Positions 29,389 through 41,738 of a stretch of DNA of 64,000 nt are shown in pieces. Origin of the DNA: Cristatella mucedo (taxonomy: Eukaryota; Bryozoa; Phylactolaemata; Cristatellidae). Each line of letters begins with the position of its first letter. Position 1 is the stretch's first letter. A model generated the notes under the pieces. It worked only from the letters and a program-made list of their open reading frames with translations, was not told the DNA's origin and ran no database searches. The DNA lies in contig WPIO01000026.1 in assembly GCA_009760855.2 (NCBI GenBank), forward strand, positions 4,047,501 through 4,111,500, read 5' to 3'. The position numbers and the translations under genes were made by a program.

Positions 29389-30887
29389 ACGGCATTGGCC
29401 ATGCGAGCTGCACGTAGCTAGCTTGTGAAGAATTTTGTGCCGTCCAAATGGCATGCAAATCGAGCGTCTCGGAACTTGAAGATTTTAATTTCAACCTCCA
29501 GGCCGCACTGTAAGCTGTGCTGCAAAGTAGAAGTGCGTGTGCGCATTCCTCTGCCGCTTGTGGCCGGGACGAGCGCAATGGGGTCTCTTTCGAAGATTTT
29601 TTCACTGGTATGGCGGTGGTGACGCCACTGCAGGCGACGGCAAATGGCGTCCTCGAGAGGCGGCTTACTGGGCGAGCGTCCGTACTTGGGAAAATTTGCT
29701 CGTATACGCCGGCGCGTATCTACTCGGGCTTTGCCAACTGGCTTCATAAAAGGTGATTAATCGCGCCGTATGTCTTGCGCCTCTCGATAATGTGCCGATG
29801 CTAGGTAATGAATTCCAAAAGAAGACCGATGGGTAACCGGATAATTGCGATCGCAGACCGCTTTGGCCAGCTCGCACCCGGCGCACAGTCGCCTGGCTGT
29901 TTTGCCGATTTCGAAATCGTTAGGGCCGCACCGAGCGCTCTGCTTCGACGATTAGTGATGAGAGATAGACTCACTGGAAGAGCGGTGGTCGCCGCGAGCA
30001 CGCTCAGCAGCCAGCGACGCCGAGAAATAGTAAGGCGCTACTGGGTGCAGCAAGGTGCTCAGCATGTCGGGACTGCAGGCGAATTAGGGAGTCGAGCGAG
30101 AGACGCGCACGAGCCCACGATGCCCCGCCGCTGCCGAGATGGGGCAGCGTTCCCTAGCGGCAGCTGGCGTTCGGGGCGAAAGTGACAAAGTGGCAGCACT
30201 TATTATTCGCGAGCACGCTCCTTACACACCGGCTCCGCGAGCTCGCGCTCTGCAGCGTTTCCTCTCAGTCTTGCCGAGGCCGGAGATTGGCGTCAGCTGC
30301 GAGGATGAGAGTCCGCCACAATCGGAGCGCCCAGTGAGGAGTGCCTCGAATGCAGCTGACTAGATGTGAGCGAAGGCGTGGCAAACGCTTGCCATCCCAG
30401 CTGACTGATCGCCCGCCTGCGAGGTCAGGCGCCCCTCTTCTCTTCGTTGGGCTAAGCAGCACTCTCTTTTCTGTTCGCCGCCGCTGCCGCTGCCTCTGCT
30501 GTTTCTCGGTCGGACTGTTTCTTCTGCTTCTTTGCCCTCCTCATTCCGAGGCAAATAAATGATCTAGAACCCTAGTGAGTGTTATTAATTATCCGACTGC
30601 GAACTCGTCCTTCGATCGTCTTGCTTCGATGATCTGAATCGCGACGCGACTGCAGGCAGCGGCAAGTGGAGTCTTCACTAACTAACGCAACTGCATTAAC
30701 TAAACCCTGCCGGCAAGGGCAGGTCGACGCGAGCTCGCTGCCCTACGTTGTCGCTCGCGTTCGCCTCCCGCATGACCGATCGGAGTTCGCTTGAGGGTCG
30801 AGAATGCTCGTCTTCTCACTGACACGCTCGATACGCCTTGGTTGGTGAAGCGGCATTGCTGCAGGAGCGCTAAAGGATGATTCTCTT

Positions 30888-31323
<436 letters not shown>

Positions 31324-33749
31324 TCCCGGAGCAATTTCGTGTGACGCTGTCTTTGTAGCGCTGGGTGCTCCGACATGGGTTTTGTCGTGTTTTGGACCCT
31401 TGAAATTTTCCGCTGTCCACAACTGGTGAACCCTAATAACCATCTTCTTTCTACCTCTCTAGGTGAAGGAGATGCAGATTCGCTTGGTGTCACTGAGAGT
31501 AGACAGAGCAGCGTGACCTGAACGGCTCGTTTTGCCGACGGCAGATTAACGCTTTCGTCAGCTCTGCGGAAGCACGTGCGATTTTGAACAAAAAAGTATT
31601 TCGCTCCGTCGCTTTTCATGCGCTTTACGTATGTATCTGTAAGAAACCTCTCTGTTGTATGCAGCCAGCTTACCTAAATTAGATGCCGGCTGATATTGTA
31701 ACAACTGTGACATCGGAGTTCCAAGGCGTGCTTTCGCTAAGATGGCAGCGGACGCTCGACACGGTGACTCGTTACGCATGAGTTGGCGACAAGGACGTGG
31801 CGCGAGCCCTGTTATTAGGAATCTTTAGCGATGGCAGGCTCTACCGTTAGTCATTGAAGCGTGACGTTGCTACGCCACTTTTCCTGACATCATAGACTAA
31901 GTAGCGGCACTTTCTGCCGAATTCCCCCAACTCAACTGCAGACAGCGAGCGTCAGCCAGTCGAAGGTCCTACCGGCGGGGCCTCCTTACTTTATAGCCAT
32001 GCTCAAAATAAGCAAACGCTAATTTCTATTGGCTGCTAGTGTTAGCTGTGTTCCTAATAAAGTTTATGAAGTTAATCTCACGTCAGTTGGGAAGCATCGA
32101 TTTTGAGCGCTTTTGAGGGACTTCGCAGCTTTTTGAAAACGTCGCTGATGCGGTACTTTGCTGTTCCATGTCGAAGCAGCCGCAGGAGTGTCGCCCACCA
32201 GTCGCCGCCTCTGGGGGGGGGGGGGAGGGCGACTTGCTGGCTGCGATTGACACATGCAGATCTAAAGTTTCTCGCCAGTAATAAGATGTTTTAGGAAGTA
32301 ATTTTTTGGGTGGTGACTCCATAGCTAGATGTCTTCAGAGAGGCTGCAGTCTCATCCACGAGGCAGAATCGGAGTCGCTAGAGCTACCGTTTCGAGGGAT
32401 ACATCGAGAATTGCCCTTAAAAACGCCCTCTGGTAGCACTTTTGAGACTCGAGCTCAGAGGCTACCGGCCAAATGTTCCCGCCAAACGTTCGCTACCCGT
32501 CTGGCTTTTTTAGTCGTACTAGAAACTACGGCAGCCTCTGTAAAGCAGTGCAACCGAGGCAGGGGACCGACCGAAAATCGGCATCCCGAATGCAGACCCG
32601 CTGCCCGCAGGTCTCTACACTTCCACCCACCCAAACGTATGGGACGCGCCATTTTTGGATTGGCCTGGAGCTCAGAGACGAATGGCGTTCGCCGATTATC
32701 TGTTTTCACTCCGTCTAAATAGAAGTGGGCAGCGCTCCCAGCCACAAAAAATGCCGAAAGAAGAGGTTCACGAAAGGCGGGCCACCCCTTTGGTTGGCTC
32801 TTAGCCGCCCATAACAAGCTGTTATGGCTCTCACAACGGCAGGAAGTCTTGAGAACAGCAATGCAGAGCCGAATTGGTATGGCATGGCAGAGACCTCTTC
32901 TACAACGAGCTCGAAGTCAGCAGCGCTCGGCGCCAACTGGTGCGTGACTCGGAGTAGTTATCCTGCCACCGAAACGAGATGAACGTAATGAACCCACATC
33001 TCCCGTAGAGCATTTATGAGGAATTTAAATTAAAAAAGGCAGTTCAAAGTTTTTAACATGTGAACTTAGAATTTTCAATGTTATACGAAACCTAATCGCG
33101 GGCCATTTCCGGTTGCACGGTTTTCCTACATTGGATGCATGCAAAACCTCTATGCGGCTCAGTGGCTGTGCTGGACCGAGGTGAACAACAAAATATGATG
33201 ATGGGGCTACAAGCTATCAATCGCAGCTAAGAGTTAGGTTTTGATCTCTTGAAGTGGGCAGGCAGAAAGTATTATAAAAAAGGAGCCAACCTTCATTCAA
33301 TTGTACTGGATATAGTGTCACTTAATGCAGGTGCACTGCTTTTTCATCAGCACATTCCAGAAACCGAGGCTTTGCGTGAGCATAGCCCCGGTTTATTGAA
33401 GAGTGTTCTCAACTGACACATAGGAAAGCAATTGCTGGTGATATAATTTAGACCTCTCTAGCTGGATCTATGTGAGTATGTCGACTAACATTTAGAGACC
33501 AACTTTAACCTGGACACGGAAATTGATGACCGTAAGGTTGTTTTTTCTGTTTAAAAAAATGCTCTGTGGTTTATATCGGAGTGAAATATTTGATTTAATG
33601 AGTGAGCTCACCATTTAAGGGATGCTAAATATTTAGTGACATTTAATATATTGATGAAAAACTCTCGGTACCTTTATGCAGCCCCGGCCCCCTGGCAGTG
33701 GGCTGTGGATTGACTAGCGGAGCTGATTGCTTAGTGGCGGTAAAGACTG
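31324..33749. other. Intergenic, nothing recognised
   Basis: About 2.4 kb of unique sequence. Frames up to 138 codons (32306-32722 plus and 32455-32817 minus) overlap each other and carry no motif I recognise. A run of G (about 32214-32225) is present. Confidence 0.4.
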
Positions 33750-34185
33750 CCGACTTAGGTCGGCGAATGTACTGGACTAGCAGCTTTTCTGAATGAAATT
33801 GCTTAACGGTGTCTCGAACCAATCTCAAGTTCATTAGACACTGTGCCTTCTGTTCGTATGCTCCCGATGCCTGCAACTCAAAACTGCTGCGACGACATTC
33901 CCTGACTTGACATTTAAAACAAAGCTAAAAACGCACTTGTTACTCACAGCATTAAGTGAGTAATTCTAATTTGTCACATTTACGTGCTTAGCTGTGCTGA
34001 CCATGGGCATATTATCCCTAAATATATTTACATGGTGATAATATGCACGTTACCTCTAACCATATTATGCCTGTTGACATGTAGATGTTACAGCTAACCA
34101 TTCAATCGTGCTTCGTTTACAGCATATATTAAGTACCTAGACAGAGACAAAGTCCTCTGAGGGCTACGAAAATGTATCATTAGTA
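33750..34185 (+). mobile_element. Old L2 3' relic
   Basis: Diverged but collinear with the L2 C-terminal block (TTCGTATGCTCCCGATGCCT aligns with the SSYAPTAWNSLP-coding stretch), then the FKRNLKT-equivalent and 3' UTR, ending AGTACCTAGACAGAGACAAAG with no clean tail. Confidence 0.6.
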
Positions 34186-35261
34186 CCTTGGAATAAGTTA
34201 AAAAGGGTCAAACGTTCATGGCCAATCACGATATTCTCCTATGTTTAGAATAGTTTCTGGAGTCTTAGCACTTGGAAGGCATGCCTAGAATGCTGCCTTT
34301 AGAGTACGTGACCCAGGGTTCGCACTTTAACCTTGTGCTATTTTTTGGTCCTTGGTTTCCAGCGTAGCCTACTTTGGTTGGTAGGACTATATGCTAAGAG
34401 TTCGGTGATAGCTCAAAGATGAGACACAGCTGCTGGTATCTATTTTGCAGGTACGCACTGGGCTTGTGCGTATTGCTAATTAGTCTGTCAGCTTTCAGCC
34501 ACACCGGCGGGCTCTTGAGAGCTCTGCTATGGCTGGCCTGAGCGAGCGCCAGGCTTGTGAAATCTATTGGGAACGTCGCACGCCTGCCACGAGGTTAGAT
34601 CCAAGTTAGCCGAAAGCTGAGAAGAAAGCGAGCAATAGCACAGCACTACGCCCAGACCAGCTCTCAACGCCCAGACGGGTGACAGCAGGGGGATTTTGCA
34701 GACGAATACATAGAAACATCCTTTCGGAGCCTCTTTCTGAGTGAATGCTGGGGATTCGATGTGGTCATTCAGACGGCCGAGGGGTGGGACAGTTCTATGT
34801 GCATCTTGTCAACAACCGCATAAAGCAAGTTATCAACGAAGACGCGTTCGCTGCCATTCGCATGCTCATTTCAACGGGCCCGACCGGTCCGGATGTAGTT
34901 GCTGGTCACTTGGAGCAACCGGATCTCGTAATGTGGACAAAACATCGTTACGCATCTGTGAACGGATCGTCGCAGCCAGCCGATCACATGCCTGTCAGTG
35001 CTTGCATGGCGAGATCAACCAAGTGAAACACATTGACAAACGCATTGTCCTGTTCCATCTTTCAACGCTCGTCAGAGCCCGTGCGAAATCAATAGTAAGG
35101 GCGATGTGAGATGTAATGTGGAGGTGCACTTGACTGAAATCATGCGGGCGAGAAAGCATGTCTCCTTGATTGTCTGCTCAGCCGTGCTAAAGTTCTCTTG
35201 ATGTGCTCAACGACTTTAACAGTCAAGGCGAACGAGTCGATCAAGAAGTCTAGCGCTATGT
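34186..35261. other. Intergenic with one small unidentified ORF
   Basis: No recognised gene. The only protein-like frame begins at 34745 and is listed separately. Confidence 0.4.
34745..35026 (+). CDS. Unidentified 93-codon ORF
   Basis: I do not recognise this protein. It starts at an ATG and has ordinary mixed composition (for example GVGQFYVHLVNNRIKQVINE and GPTGPDVVAGHLEQPDLV). A second frame overlaps most of it. No neighbouring exon or splice signal could be tied to it. It may be a fragment of a decayed gene or mobile element, or chance. Confidence 0.2.
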   Translation: MLGIRCGHSDGRGVGQFYVHLVNNRIKQVINEDAFAAIRMLISTGPTGPDVVAGHLEQPDLVMWTKHRYASVNGSSQPADHMPVSACMARSTK

Positions 35262-36545
35262 ATCTCCGTCTGTAACTCCACAAAAGTCATAAAGACCATG
35301 TAGGTATTACGGAGGAGAGTTTTGTATAGCGCACTCACAGCCTAAGCGGCTTTCGGTACGCATTCGGTAGCCAACACACATCGTCTCACGCAACAAAGAG
35401 AAAGTGGGAAGCAGAGCAGAGTCAGGAGAGCAGTTGAGGTAGTGACTGGCATAGAAGTAGCATCTCAGGACCGCTGAAAAGGATGAGCCATAGTCGGCAG
35501 TAGGAGAGTAGTTGTCGTTTCGTAAGAGTTGTGGAAGCGAGTTCCACAGTCTAGGACCTGCAGAGCTAAAGCTTCTGTCGCCAACGGTCTATAAGTGGAG
35601 GAATGGAAAAGCTAATTTATTGTCCACACAGGACATGAGGACGCAAACATGCTGAAACTGATGCAGCAGTTCAGCTAGGTACAAAGGAGCCAAGCCGTGG
35701 TGGGCCTGTGGGTCAGCTAAGAACTTTGCTCTAGTATCCGTTGCTCAACAGGCATCCATCCTAGCTCCTTTCGCAAAGGAGACACGTGCTCAAACCGCTG
35801 GGACTTGAAGACTAGCCTTGCAGCCATATTCATAGTCAGTTGCAGTGGCAAAATAGCTTTCTTTGGTAGCCAAGCCAAAAGAGAATTACAATAATCAAGC
35901 CGAAACAAAACTAAGGAGCTAGTTATTTTTTTTTACAAGCGACTGTGGGAGACACCTCCTGATCTTGGGTAGGGATCGGACGTGATGGCTAGCTGTAGAA
36001 GCAGTCTTCTGAATGAAGATTTTCAAATTGAGGCAGCTGTCGAACACAACACCTAAATTTCGAACACGTGGTGATGGTCGCACAATAGCATCACCTATTA
36101 GAAGAGCAAAGCCTTTTAATCCAGCCACACACTTATGGTGTCTCATTAGCAGCAGTTCGCTTTTTATCATCACTTAATATCAGGGAGTTTTCCGACATCC
36201 AGGATCGAATATCGGCAAGACAAGCATTCAGTTTCTCGGTTGCTTCAGCAGATTCCGACGGTTTGAATGAAAAATACAACTGAGTTTCGTCAGCATAAAA
36301 GGGATATCCTATTCGATGGGCCTTAATCACTTTTTCCAGAGGTTGTATATAAATGGAGAACACCAAGGGACCGAGTACAGACCCTTGAGGGACTCCACAG
36401 GTGACCCTTCTCGTGTGTGAGACCTGACACCCCCACGACACGGATTGAACACGATCATACAAGTGCGATTTAAACAACGCCAGTGCTTTGTCTGCCAGAC
36501 CGATCGTTGTTCTCAATCGTTCAAGCAGAACTTCGTGATCAATGG
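35262..36545 (-). mobile_element. LINE-B 3' half (RT middle to 3' end)
   Basis: Minus-strand LINE-B. Frame 36516-36133 holds RT motif B (TCGVPQGSVLGPLVFSIY) and motif C, here FYADETQLY (YADD to YADE). Frame 36173-35919 holds RNLGVVFDSCLNLKIF, and 35908-35717 holds RLDYCNSLLAWLPKKAI. The 3' UTR follows and the tail is only ATGTATC. Stops and frameshifts make it dead. It is the 3' end of the duplicated complex that extends to 39615. Confidence 0.85.
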
Positions 36546-36735
36546 TGATATAGCTGATTAAACATATAGCTGATTAAACAGCCTCTTTTTGTATAGAGGC
36601 AGAAGAGCCCTCACGGCTATCACCACCGCTTGCAGTGGCGATAAAGGATCGCCCACCGCAGGAATCAAACCCACGACCTCGGAACCGAGGTCGTGAAAGC
36701 AACCGCCTTACCTAGTGTGCCATCACGGCTCTTCT
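36546..36735 (-). mobile_element. tRNA-derived SINE (SINE2) inside LINE-B
   Basis: On the minus strand: A-box-like TGGCACACTAGGTAAGGCG, an anticodon-arm-like palindrome ACCTCGGTTCCGAGGT, B box GGTTTGATTCC, then an unrelated body with hairpins (GCCACTGCAAGCGGTGG). It ends in two tandem copies of a 16-base tail unit (GTTTAATCAGCTATAT). It differs from SINE1 in head and tail. It sits between two LINE-B segments. Confidence 0.7.
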
Positions 36736-37096
36736 TCGACATTACCCTGTACGTACAGGGAAGTAGGATCAGTAAACATGACCGAACAATGGTCTGAGAG
36801 GGTCGGTGGGCACACCACAAGGTCAGTGGGGAGGTCACACTTAGTGATCCCGAGATCTAGAATGTGGCCACCGACGTGGGCGATATGATTAACGTGTTGG
36901 ACCAAACCAAAATTCTCCAGACAGTCAAGAGATGAGCGGACCTGGTGGTGGATAGGTTGTTAACGTGAATATTGAATCTCCTACAATCAGTAACGGCCTG
37001 TCACACACAAATATTTTAGTGAGGAGCTCTGAAAACTCCTCTATAAACAAATTTAGACAGCCAGGAGGAGGCCGATATATCACAACAGTGAGAGGT
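36736..37096 (-). mobile_element. LINE-B endonuclease segment, second copy
   Basis: Minus frame 36905-36723 reads GGHILDLGITK and LSDHCSVMF, the C-terminal signature of the apurinic-type endonuclease of CR1/L2-group LINEs. The segment is nearly identical to 38985-39350 and is therefore a duplicate of it. Confidence 0.8.
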
Positions 37097-37340
37097 ATAA
37101 AAGTGATATCCTATTCGATGGGCCTCAATCTCTTTTTCCAGAGGTTGTATATAAATGGAGAACACCAAGGGAACGAGTACAGACCCTTGAGGGACTCCAC
37201 AGGTGACCCTTCTCGTGTGTGAGACCTGACACCCCCACGACACGGATTGAGCACGATCATACAAGTGCGATTTAAACAACGCCAGTGCTTTGTCTGCCAG
37301 ACCGATCGTTGTTCTCAATCGTTCAAGCAGAACTTCGTGA
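37097..37340 (-). mobile_element. LINE-B RT-middle segment, duplicate
   Basis: Nearly identical to 36297-36540 ([37 protein letters not shown]). It joins directly at 37097 to the endonuclease segment, a non-natural order, and on the other side it is cut by an L2 insertion. Confidence 0.8.
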
Positions 37341-38058
37341 CGTCCAAGTTGGTCCATGCATTCGTGACATCCCGTCTCGACTTCTGCAACTCACTGCTTA
37401 CAGGCCTACCAGCATGTGCGATCAGGCGATTGCACCTGGTGCAAAACTCCGCAGCTAGGCTTGTCTGTCGTGAGCATCGCAGTTGCCACATTACTCCACT
37501 TCTCGCCGACCTGTACTGGCTACCAGTCAAGCAACGGATTGACTTCAAGGTTTTGTCGCTCACTTTTAGGTCCCTTCATTCTATGGCTCCAGCCTATCTG
37601 TCAGATATACTACCCCATCAGGCCAAGCATCGTACCACCCGCTTTTCGGAATCCAAAAGTCTAGAAATACCTCATACAAACCTTAAATCCTTTGGAGACC
37701 GTGCATTTAGTTCATATGCTCCCAAAGCCTGGAACTGCCTCCCGACCTGCGTAAGAACATCCCCTGACCTGACCACATTTAAACGAACCTAAAAACACAC
37801 CTATTTAGGACAGCATTTAGTGGGTCCCTGTGATTCGTCCTTGATGTGCTTATGCGTGCTGACACTAACCACATTTGCATGCTGACCCTGTGCATGTCAC
37901 CCCTAACCATGTTATTCATTTCGTTTGTTTTTCAAGCATGATTTTACTTACCATTCAATTGCAGTTCACTTTACAGCAAATGTAAAGCGCCTAGAGAGAG
38001 ATTAAGTTATCTGAGGGTGCTTTATCAAGTGAATTATTACTATTATTATTATTATTAT
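37341..38058 (+). mobile_element. L2 LINE inserted into LINE-B
   Basis: Plus-strand 5'-truncated L2: frame 37247-37792 includes [38 protein letters not shown] and [18 protein letters not shown], then the 3' UTR and a (TTA)n tail ending at 38058. LINE-B is interrupted at ...CTTCGTGA and resumes at CAATGGTG, so the insertion point is exact and has no visible target-site duplication. Confidence 0.9.
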
Positions 38059-39615
38059 CAATGGTGTCGAAGGCAGCAGACAGATCTAGTAGAGCTAGGG
38101 CAGTGACGTTCCCGTAGTCTTTGCCACGTAGAATGTCATTGTTAACACGGAGGAGAGCAGTTTCAGTAGAGTGCTGCCTCTTGAACCTGGATTGAAATGT
38201 TTCTGACATTTCAGTCTTTTCAATATGTTCAACCAGCTGCTTACCAACAATCTTTTTAAGAATCTTTTCCAAGAAAGGAAGGAGGGAAGTTGGGCGGTAG
38301 TTTAAAAGGACCTCAGCATCTAATCCAGGCTTTTTAAGTATGGGTCGAACGATTACCGATTTGAAGGACTTGGGACGACCCCTTTTCCCAGAGAAGCATT
38401 AAAAAATCTTGGTGATTGCATGGCTAAGTTGGTCTGCTAGCGAAGACCGCAGAGATGAAGGTATATGGTCTTCAGGAGACGAGCTCATTTTGCTAGACCT
38501 TATTAAGGTAGCCACATCGCATGCAGAAACCTCGGAGAACATTTTAAGGAAGGTCACAGGTTGTGGAACCGCGATTGCTTTAGTCGGAGGGGGCGTAATG
38601 GAGGCACGAATGTGCACATTTTTTTCAGTAAAGAAGGCTGAAAACTTTTCCGCTGAGCCCTTAATATCTGGGGAGTCAGACTTCACAGCATTGGCCAGTA
38701 AATGGTTGACTGTCTTACAAATATATTTAGGGTCCAACTGGCGGGAATTCAGCTTAAAGATGAAAAAATAAGCCCGAGTTGTTTTAAGCTTTCGGGTGTA
38801 AACTTGAAGGAAGTCTTTGAAAGTGACTAGATCTGCATCAGATCCCGATTTCTTGAAACGACATTCAAGCCTGCGCTTAACTCGGCGCATCTAATAGAGT
38901 TTTTTGCAAATTGAAATGAATCTCCACGACTTTGAGCACGGATTGTGCGAACGAATTGCACGAGCAAAATGTCAAGTTACGTCGTTTGACAAGTTCGACA
39001 TTACCCTGTACGTACAGAGGAGTAGGATTAGTAAACATGACCGAACAATGGTCTGAGAGGGTCGGTGGGCACACCACAAGGTCAGTGGGGAGGACATACT
39101 TAGTGATACCGAGATCTAGAATGTGGCCACCGACGTGGGCGATATGATTAACGTGTTGGACCAAACCAAAATTCTCCAGACAGTCAAGAGATGAGCGGAC
39201 CTGGCGGTGGCTAGGTTGTCAACGTGAATATTGAATCGCCTACAACCAGTAACGGCCTGTCACACGCAAATATTTTAGTGAGGAGCTCTGAAAACTCCTC
39301 TATAAACAAATTTAGACAGCCAGGAGGAGGCCGATATATCACAACAGTGAGAGGTATTGTCTTCGATGAAGACCTGATTGCAACCGATTCAAACGATGGC
39401 CCATGCAAACAACTGCACATCTAATAGCCAAAAGATTCGCGAACAACAATTGAAACCCCGCCACCAATCTTGTCAGAACGCATGAACCGATAGAATGAGA
39501 ACCCTGGTGAAGTGGTCTCGGAAATACAGCTAATGGAACAGGCGTCATCCAACTTTCGATAAGCAGAAATGCATCTAGCTTCTCCTGGACCACCTGATCG
39601 CGGATAAATAACGCT
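38059..39615 (-). mobile_element. LINE-B 5' half (endonuclease to RT fingers)
   Basis: Minus-strand order: frame 39593-39339 with AFLLIESWM (endonuclease start), 39420-39211 with VIYRPPPGCLNLFIEEF and DRPLLVVGDS, 39164-38877 with HILDLGITK and LSDHCSVMF, 38890-38399 connector, 38272-37991 with [20 protein letters not shown] and motif [13 protein letters not shown]. The catalytic DFN of the GDFN motif appears as GDS. Several frames are needed, so it is dead. The 5' limit is near 39615. Confidence 0.85.
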
Positions 39616-39721
39616 AGTTAAACTGACGACGCTAGGTATCTGCTGATCAATAGTGCAGTTACCTGGTTTAGTTCAGGGCCTGCATTCACCTACAGCTTGC
39701 TTACCAGGTCCTTTACGCTTT

Positions 39722-39957
39722 TTCCTCCTTGATGTGCTTATGAGTGCTGACATTGTGCATGCTGCCACTAACCACATTTGCATGCTGACCCTGTGCATGT
39801 CACCCCTAACCATAATATTAATTTTGTTTGTTTTTAAAGCATGATTTTACTTACCATTCAATTGCATTTCACTTTGCAGCAAATGTAAAGCGCCTAGAGA
39901 GAGATTAGTTCTCTGAGGGCGCTTTATCAAGTGAATTATTATTATTATATTTTACTC
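39722..39957 (+). mobile_element. L2 3' UTR fragment
   Basis: From CCTTGATGTGCTTATGAGTG through the L2 3' UTR to GAGATTAGTTCTCTGAGGGC and TTATTATTAT. Non-coding part only. Confidence 0.88.
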
Positions 39958-41345
39958 GCTAAGAAGTTCGTCATTGCGCTTAAAAGATCCCGTCGCTAAA
40001 TTGATAATGTCACAGACCAATTCGACGAGGAGATTAATATCTGGACGGACATCATCCCTGTTGATTGCAGTTAGGGCTAGCAGGAGATTGTGCACCAAAA
40101 ATGCCCGTTGTATGGAAACTCATTCAGTAGCTTTACCAAGGTTTGCAGATCACGAATTTCACCGCTCAGATTGGCTACACCACTATAGCCCCGTCCATGC
40201 CCTGACTATTGGAAATCAGAATATATGTGCAAGTCAAAGATTGAAATGCATAGAGCATCAGCATGGTTGTTTGTCGAGGCTTTAGGTCAATGATTCGCTC
40301 GCACACCACATCAGTCTTGACGTGAAAGAAGCAGTTGACAAGAGCCACCTGGTCCTTCTTTCTGCACAAGGAGACTTTTTCACTATAATGCAGGAATAAG
40401 CGTCGCCTTGCTAGTCATAGAGATGCTTACAAGCCAAGGGAGCGCGCCAGTGGATATAACCTTCTGAACATCGAAGCTGGCCATCTTGTCGATCAGCGGG
40501 GCCTTCTCCAGCGCGATGGCGGCAAGCTAGGTGTCCCGTTTGCAAACGAACAGGAAGAGCTTGAGGAAGTTACCGAGGTTGGACGAATCGACCGACGTCG
40601 TGGCCCAGGCAGGGCAGACGCTGGCTCTAAAGGAATCGGATTGTATCGACTGATCCTTGGAACCGATTCGACTTTTCAAGATTACCTTGGACGTCAGTTT
40701 TTTCAGCATCGTACTTTGCTTTAATGATAAGCACCTCTTTGTTGACCAGGTCGACCTTGTTCCAGTGGGTGGTCGTACTCATCATCATTAATGGGTCCGA
40801 GCCAACCACGTAAGAGAAAAGAAAGTACGGGAAGCAGAAAGCCTCCTGTGTCATATTGGATTACTCGGGTCGGTTGTACGTCTGAAACCAGGATGGCTGA
40901 GGGTGGGCGAAACTTTTTTAAAATTTCTGGCTTGTTTATAAGATGCCATCTGAAAACTTAGTTGTGGATGGAGCAAATGCTGAATCAAATGCGAATGAAG
41001 GAGCTCATCGATAATGTCCTGGTCAACGTCGAAATTGCAGGCGAAAACATGGAATCTCGATTGAAATTGAGTGCCGCTGTTTAGAACGGAGCTAGATGCG
41101 GGGCATGGCCTCTGAATCACCGCACACCCTTGAACCGGCTGTGCTGATGCAAGCAATGGAGCCGAATGAAGCTGAACTTTTTGCTGTGCTGATGCCGTAC
41201 CTTCAAACGGTGGCTGGCGCAGTGCAGGCAATCTATTCGTAAAAGAACGTCATTTGCAGTCGAATTGCTAGAGAAGAGCAACAAAATCTTACTTTGAGCA
41301 AACGATGTCTTCAGTGGTCGCATCGTAGGCACTACTGGAACTGAT
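39958..41345 (-). pseudogene. Decayed unidentified coding region, possibly viral nucleoprotein-derived
   Basis: On the minus strand a chain of protein-like blocks continues over more than 1 kb with changes of frame: about 41231-40851, 40854-40627, 40709-40527, about 40527-40400, 40369-40175 and about 40110-39965. Examples are FSYVVGSDPL, IIKAKYDAEKT, VALVNCFFHVKTDVV, VANLSGEIRDLQTLVKLL and INLLVELVCDII. Consecutive blocks sit next to one another in order, which is what a once-continuous gene looks like after several frameshifts and stops. I do not recognise the family with confidence. The VGSDP, KxKYxxEKT and LSGEI blocks vaguely recall nucleoproteins of non-segmented negative-strand RNA viruses, which would make this an endogenous viral element. 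That is a weak resemblance, and an unknown host gene or mobile element is equally possible. It cannot encode an intact protein as it stands. Confidence 0.4.
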
Positions 41346-41426
41346 GATTACTGGTTCATGACTGGCAGTGAATGATGTGAAGAATGGTGACGGAGTCGTT
41401 AGGCTACAGTAAGCATCCACCCGATC

Positions 41427-41738
41427 CTATTGGCGCTTATTGCCTGCAGTGCCCGTGCATAACTCATCGTACGGGCGTCGGCGATTAGGATGTATCTCCC
41501 GTCGGGATGGGGGACTGTTTACAGTATTGGGCGGCTGTTTGCGTTTGATATCCGTTCCTGATGAGCCTTTGGTGCTGCTGGGCTTCTGAGGTGCTGGAGG
41601 CTGCCCGTAGACATTAAGTGGGTAGAGCTGCCTGGCTGGAAAATCAGGCTGGCGTATGTATCGCCTGGAAAGAGGTGGTGGTGGGTTCCTGCAGATGTCG
41701 TTCCTGCTGTCGCCGCTATCTACTCTCCACAGAGTCAC
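41427..41738 (-). pseudogene. Proline-rich unidentified ORF fragment
   Basis: A 103-codon minus frame rich in Pro, Arg and Ser (NVYGQPPAPQKPSSTKGSSG), lying just upstream, in the same orientation, of the decayed coding region. It could be a disordered N-terminal part of that protein or chance. It has no ATG start at its edge. Confidence 0.2.

Larger units (their letters stand above)
27913..30887. other. GC-rich patches without recognised gene
   Basis: GC- and CpG-rich blocks lie at about 27900-28560 and 29200-30560, with an L2 tail between them. Open frames overlap on both strands without any motif I recognise. A short GA run lies at 28026-28048 and an AATAAA near 30553. These patches could be promoters, UTRs or small exons of an unrecognised gene. 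The P2X genes sit in islands of similar composition, which makes the patches worth checking. Confidence 0.4.

Noticed and set aside
36640..36735. A functional tRNA gene
   Set aside because: A and B boxes are present, but no complete cloverleaf or acceptor stem can be formed and the sequence runs into a SINE body with a tandem tail.
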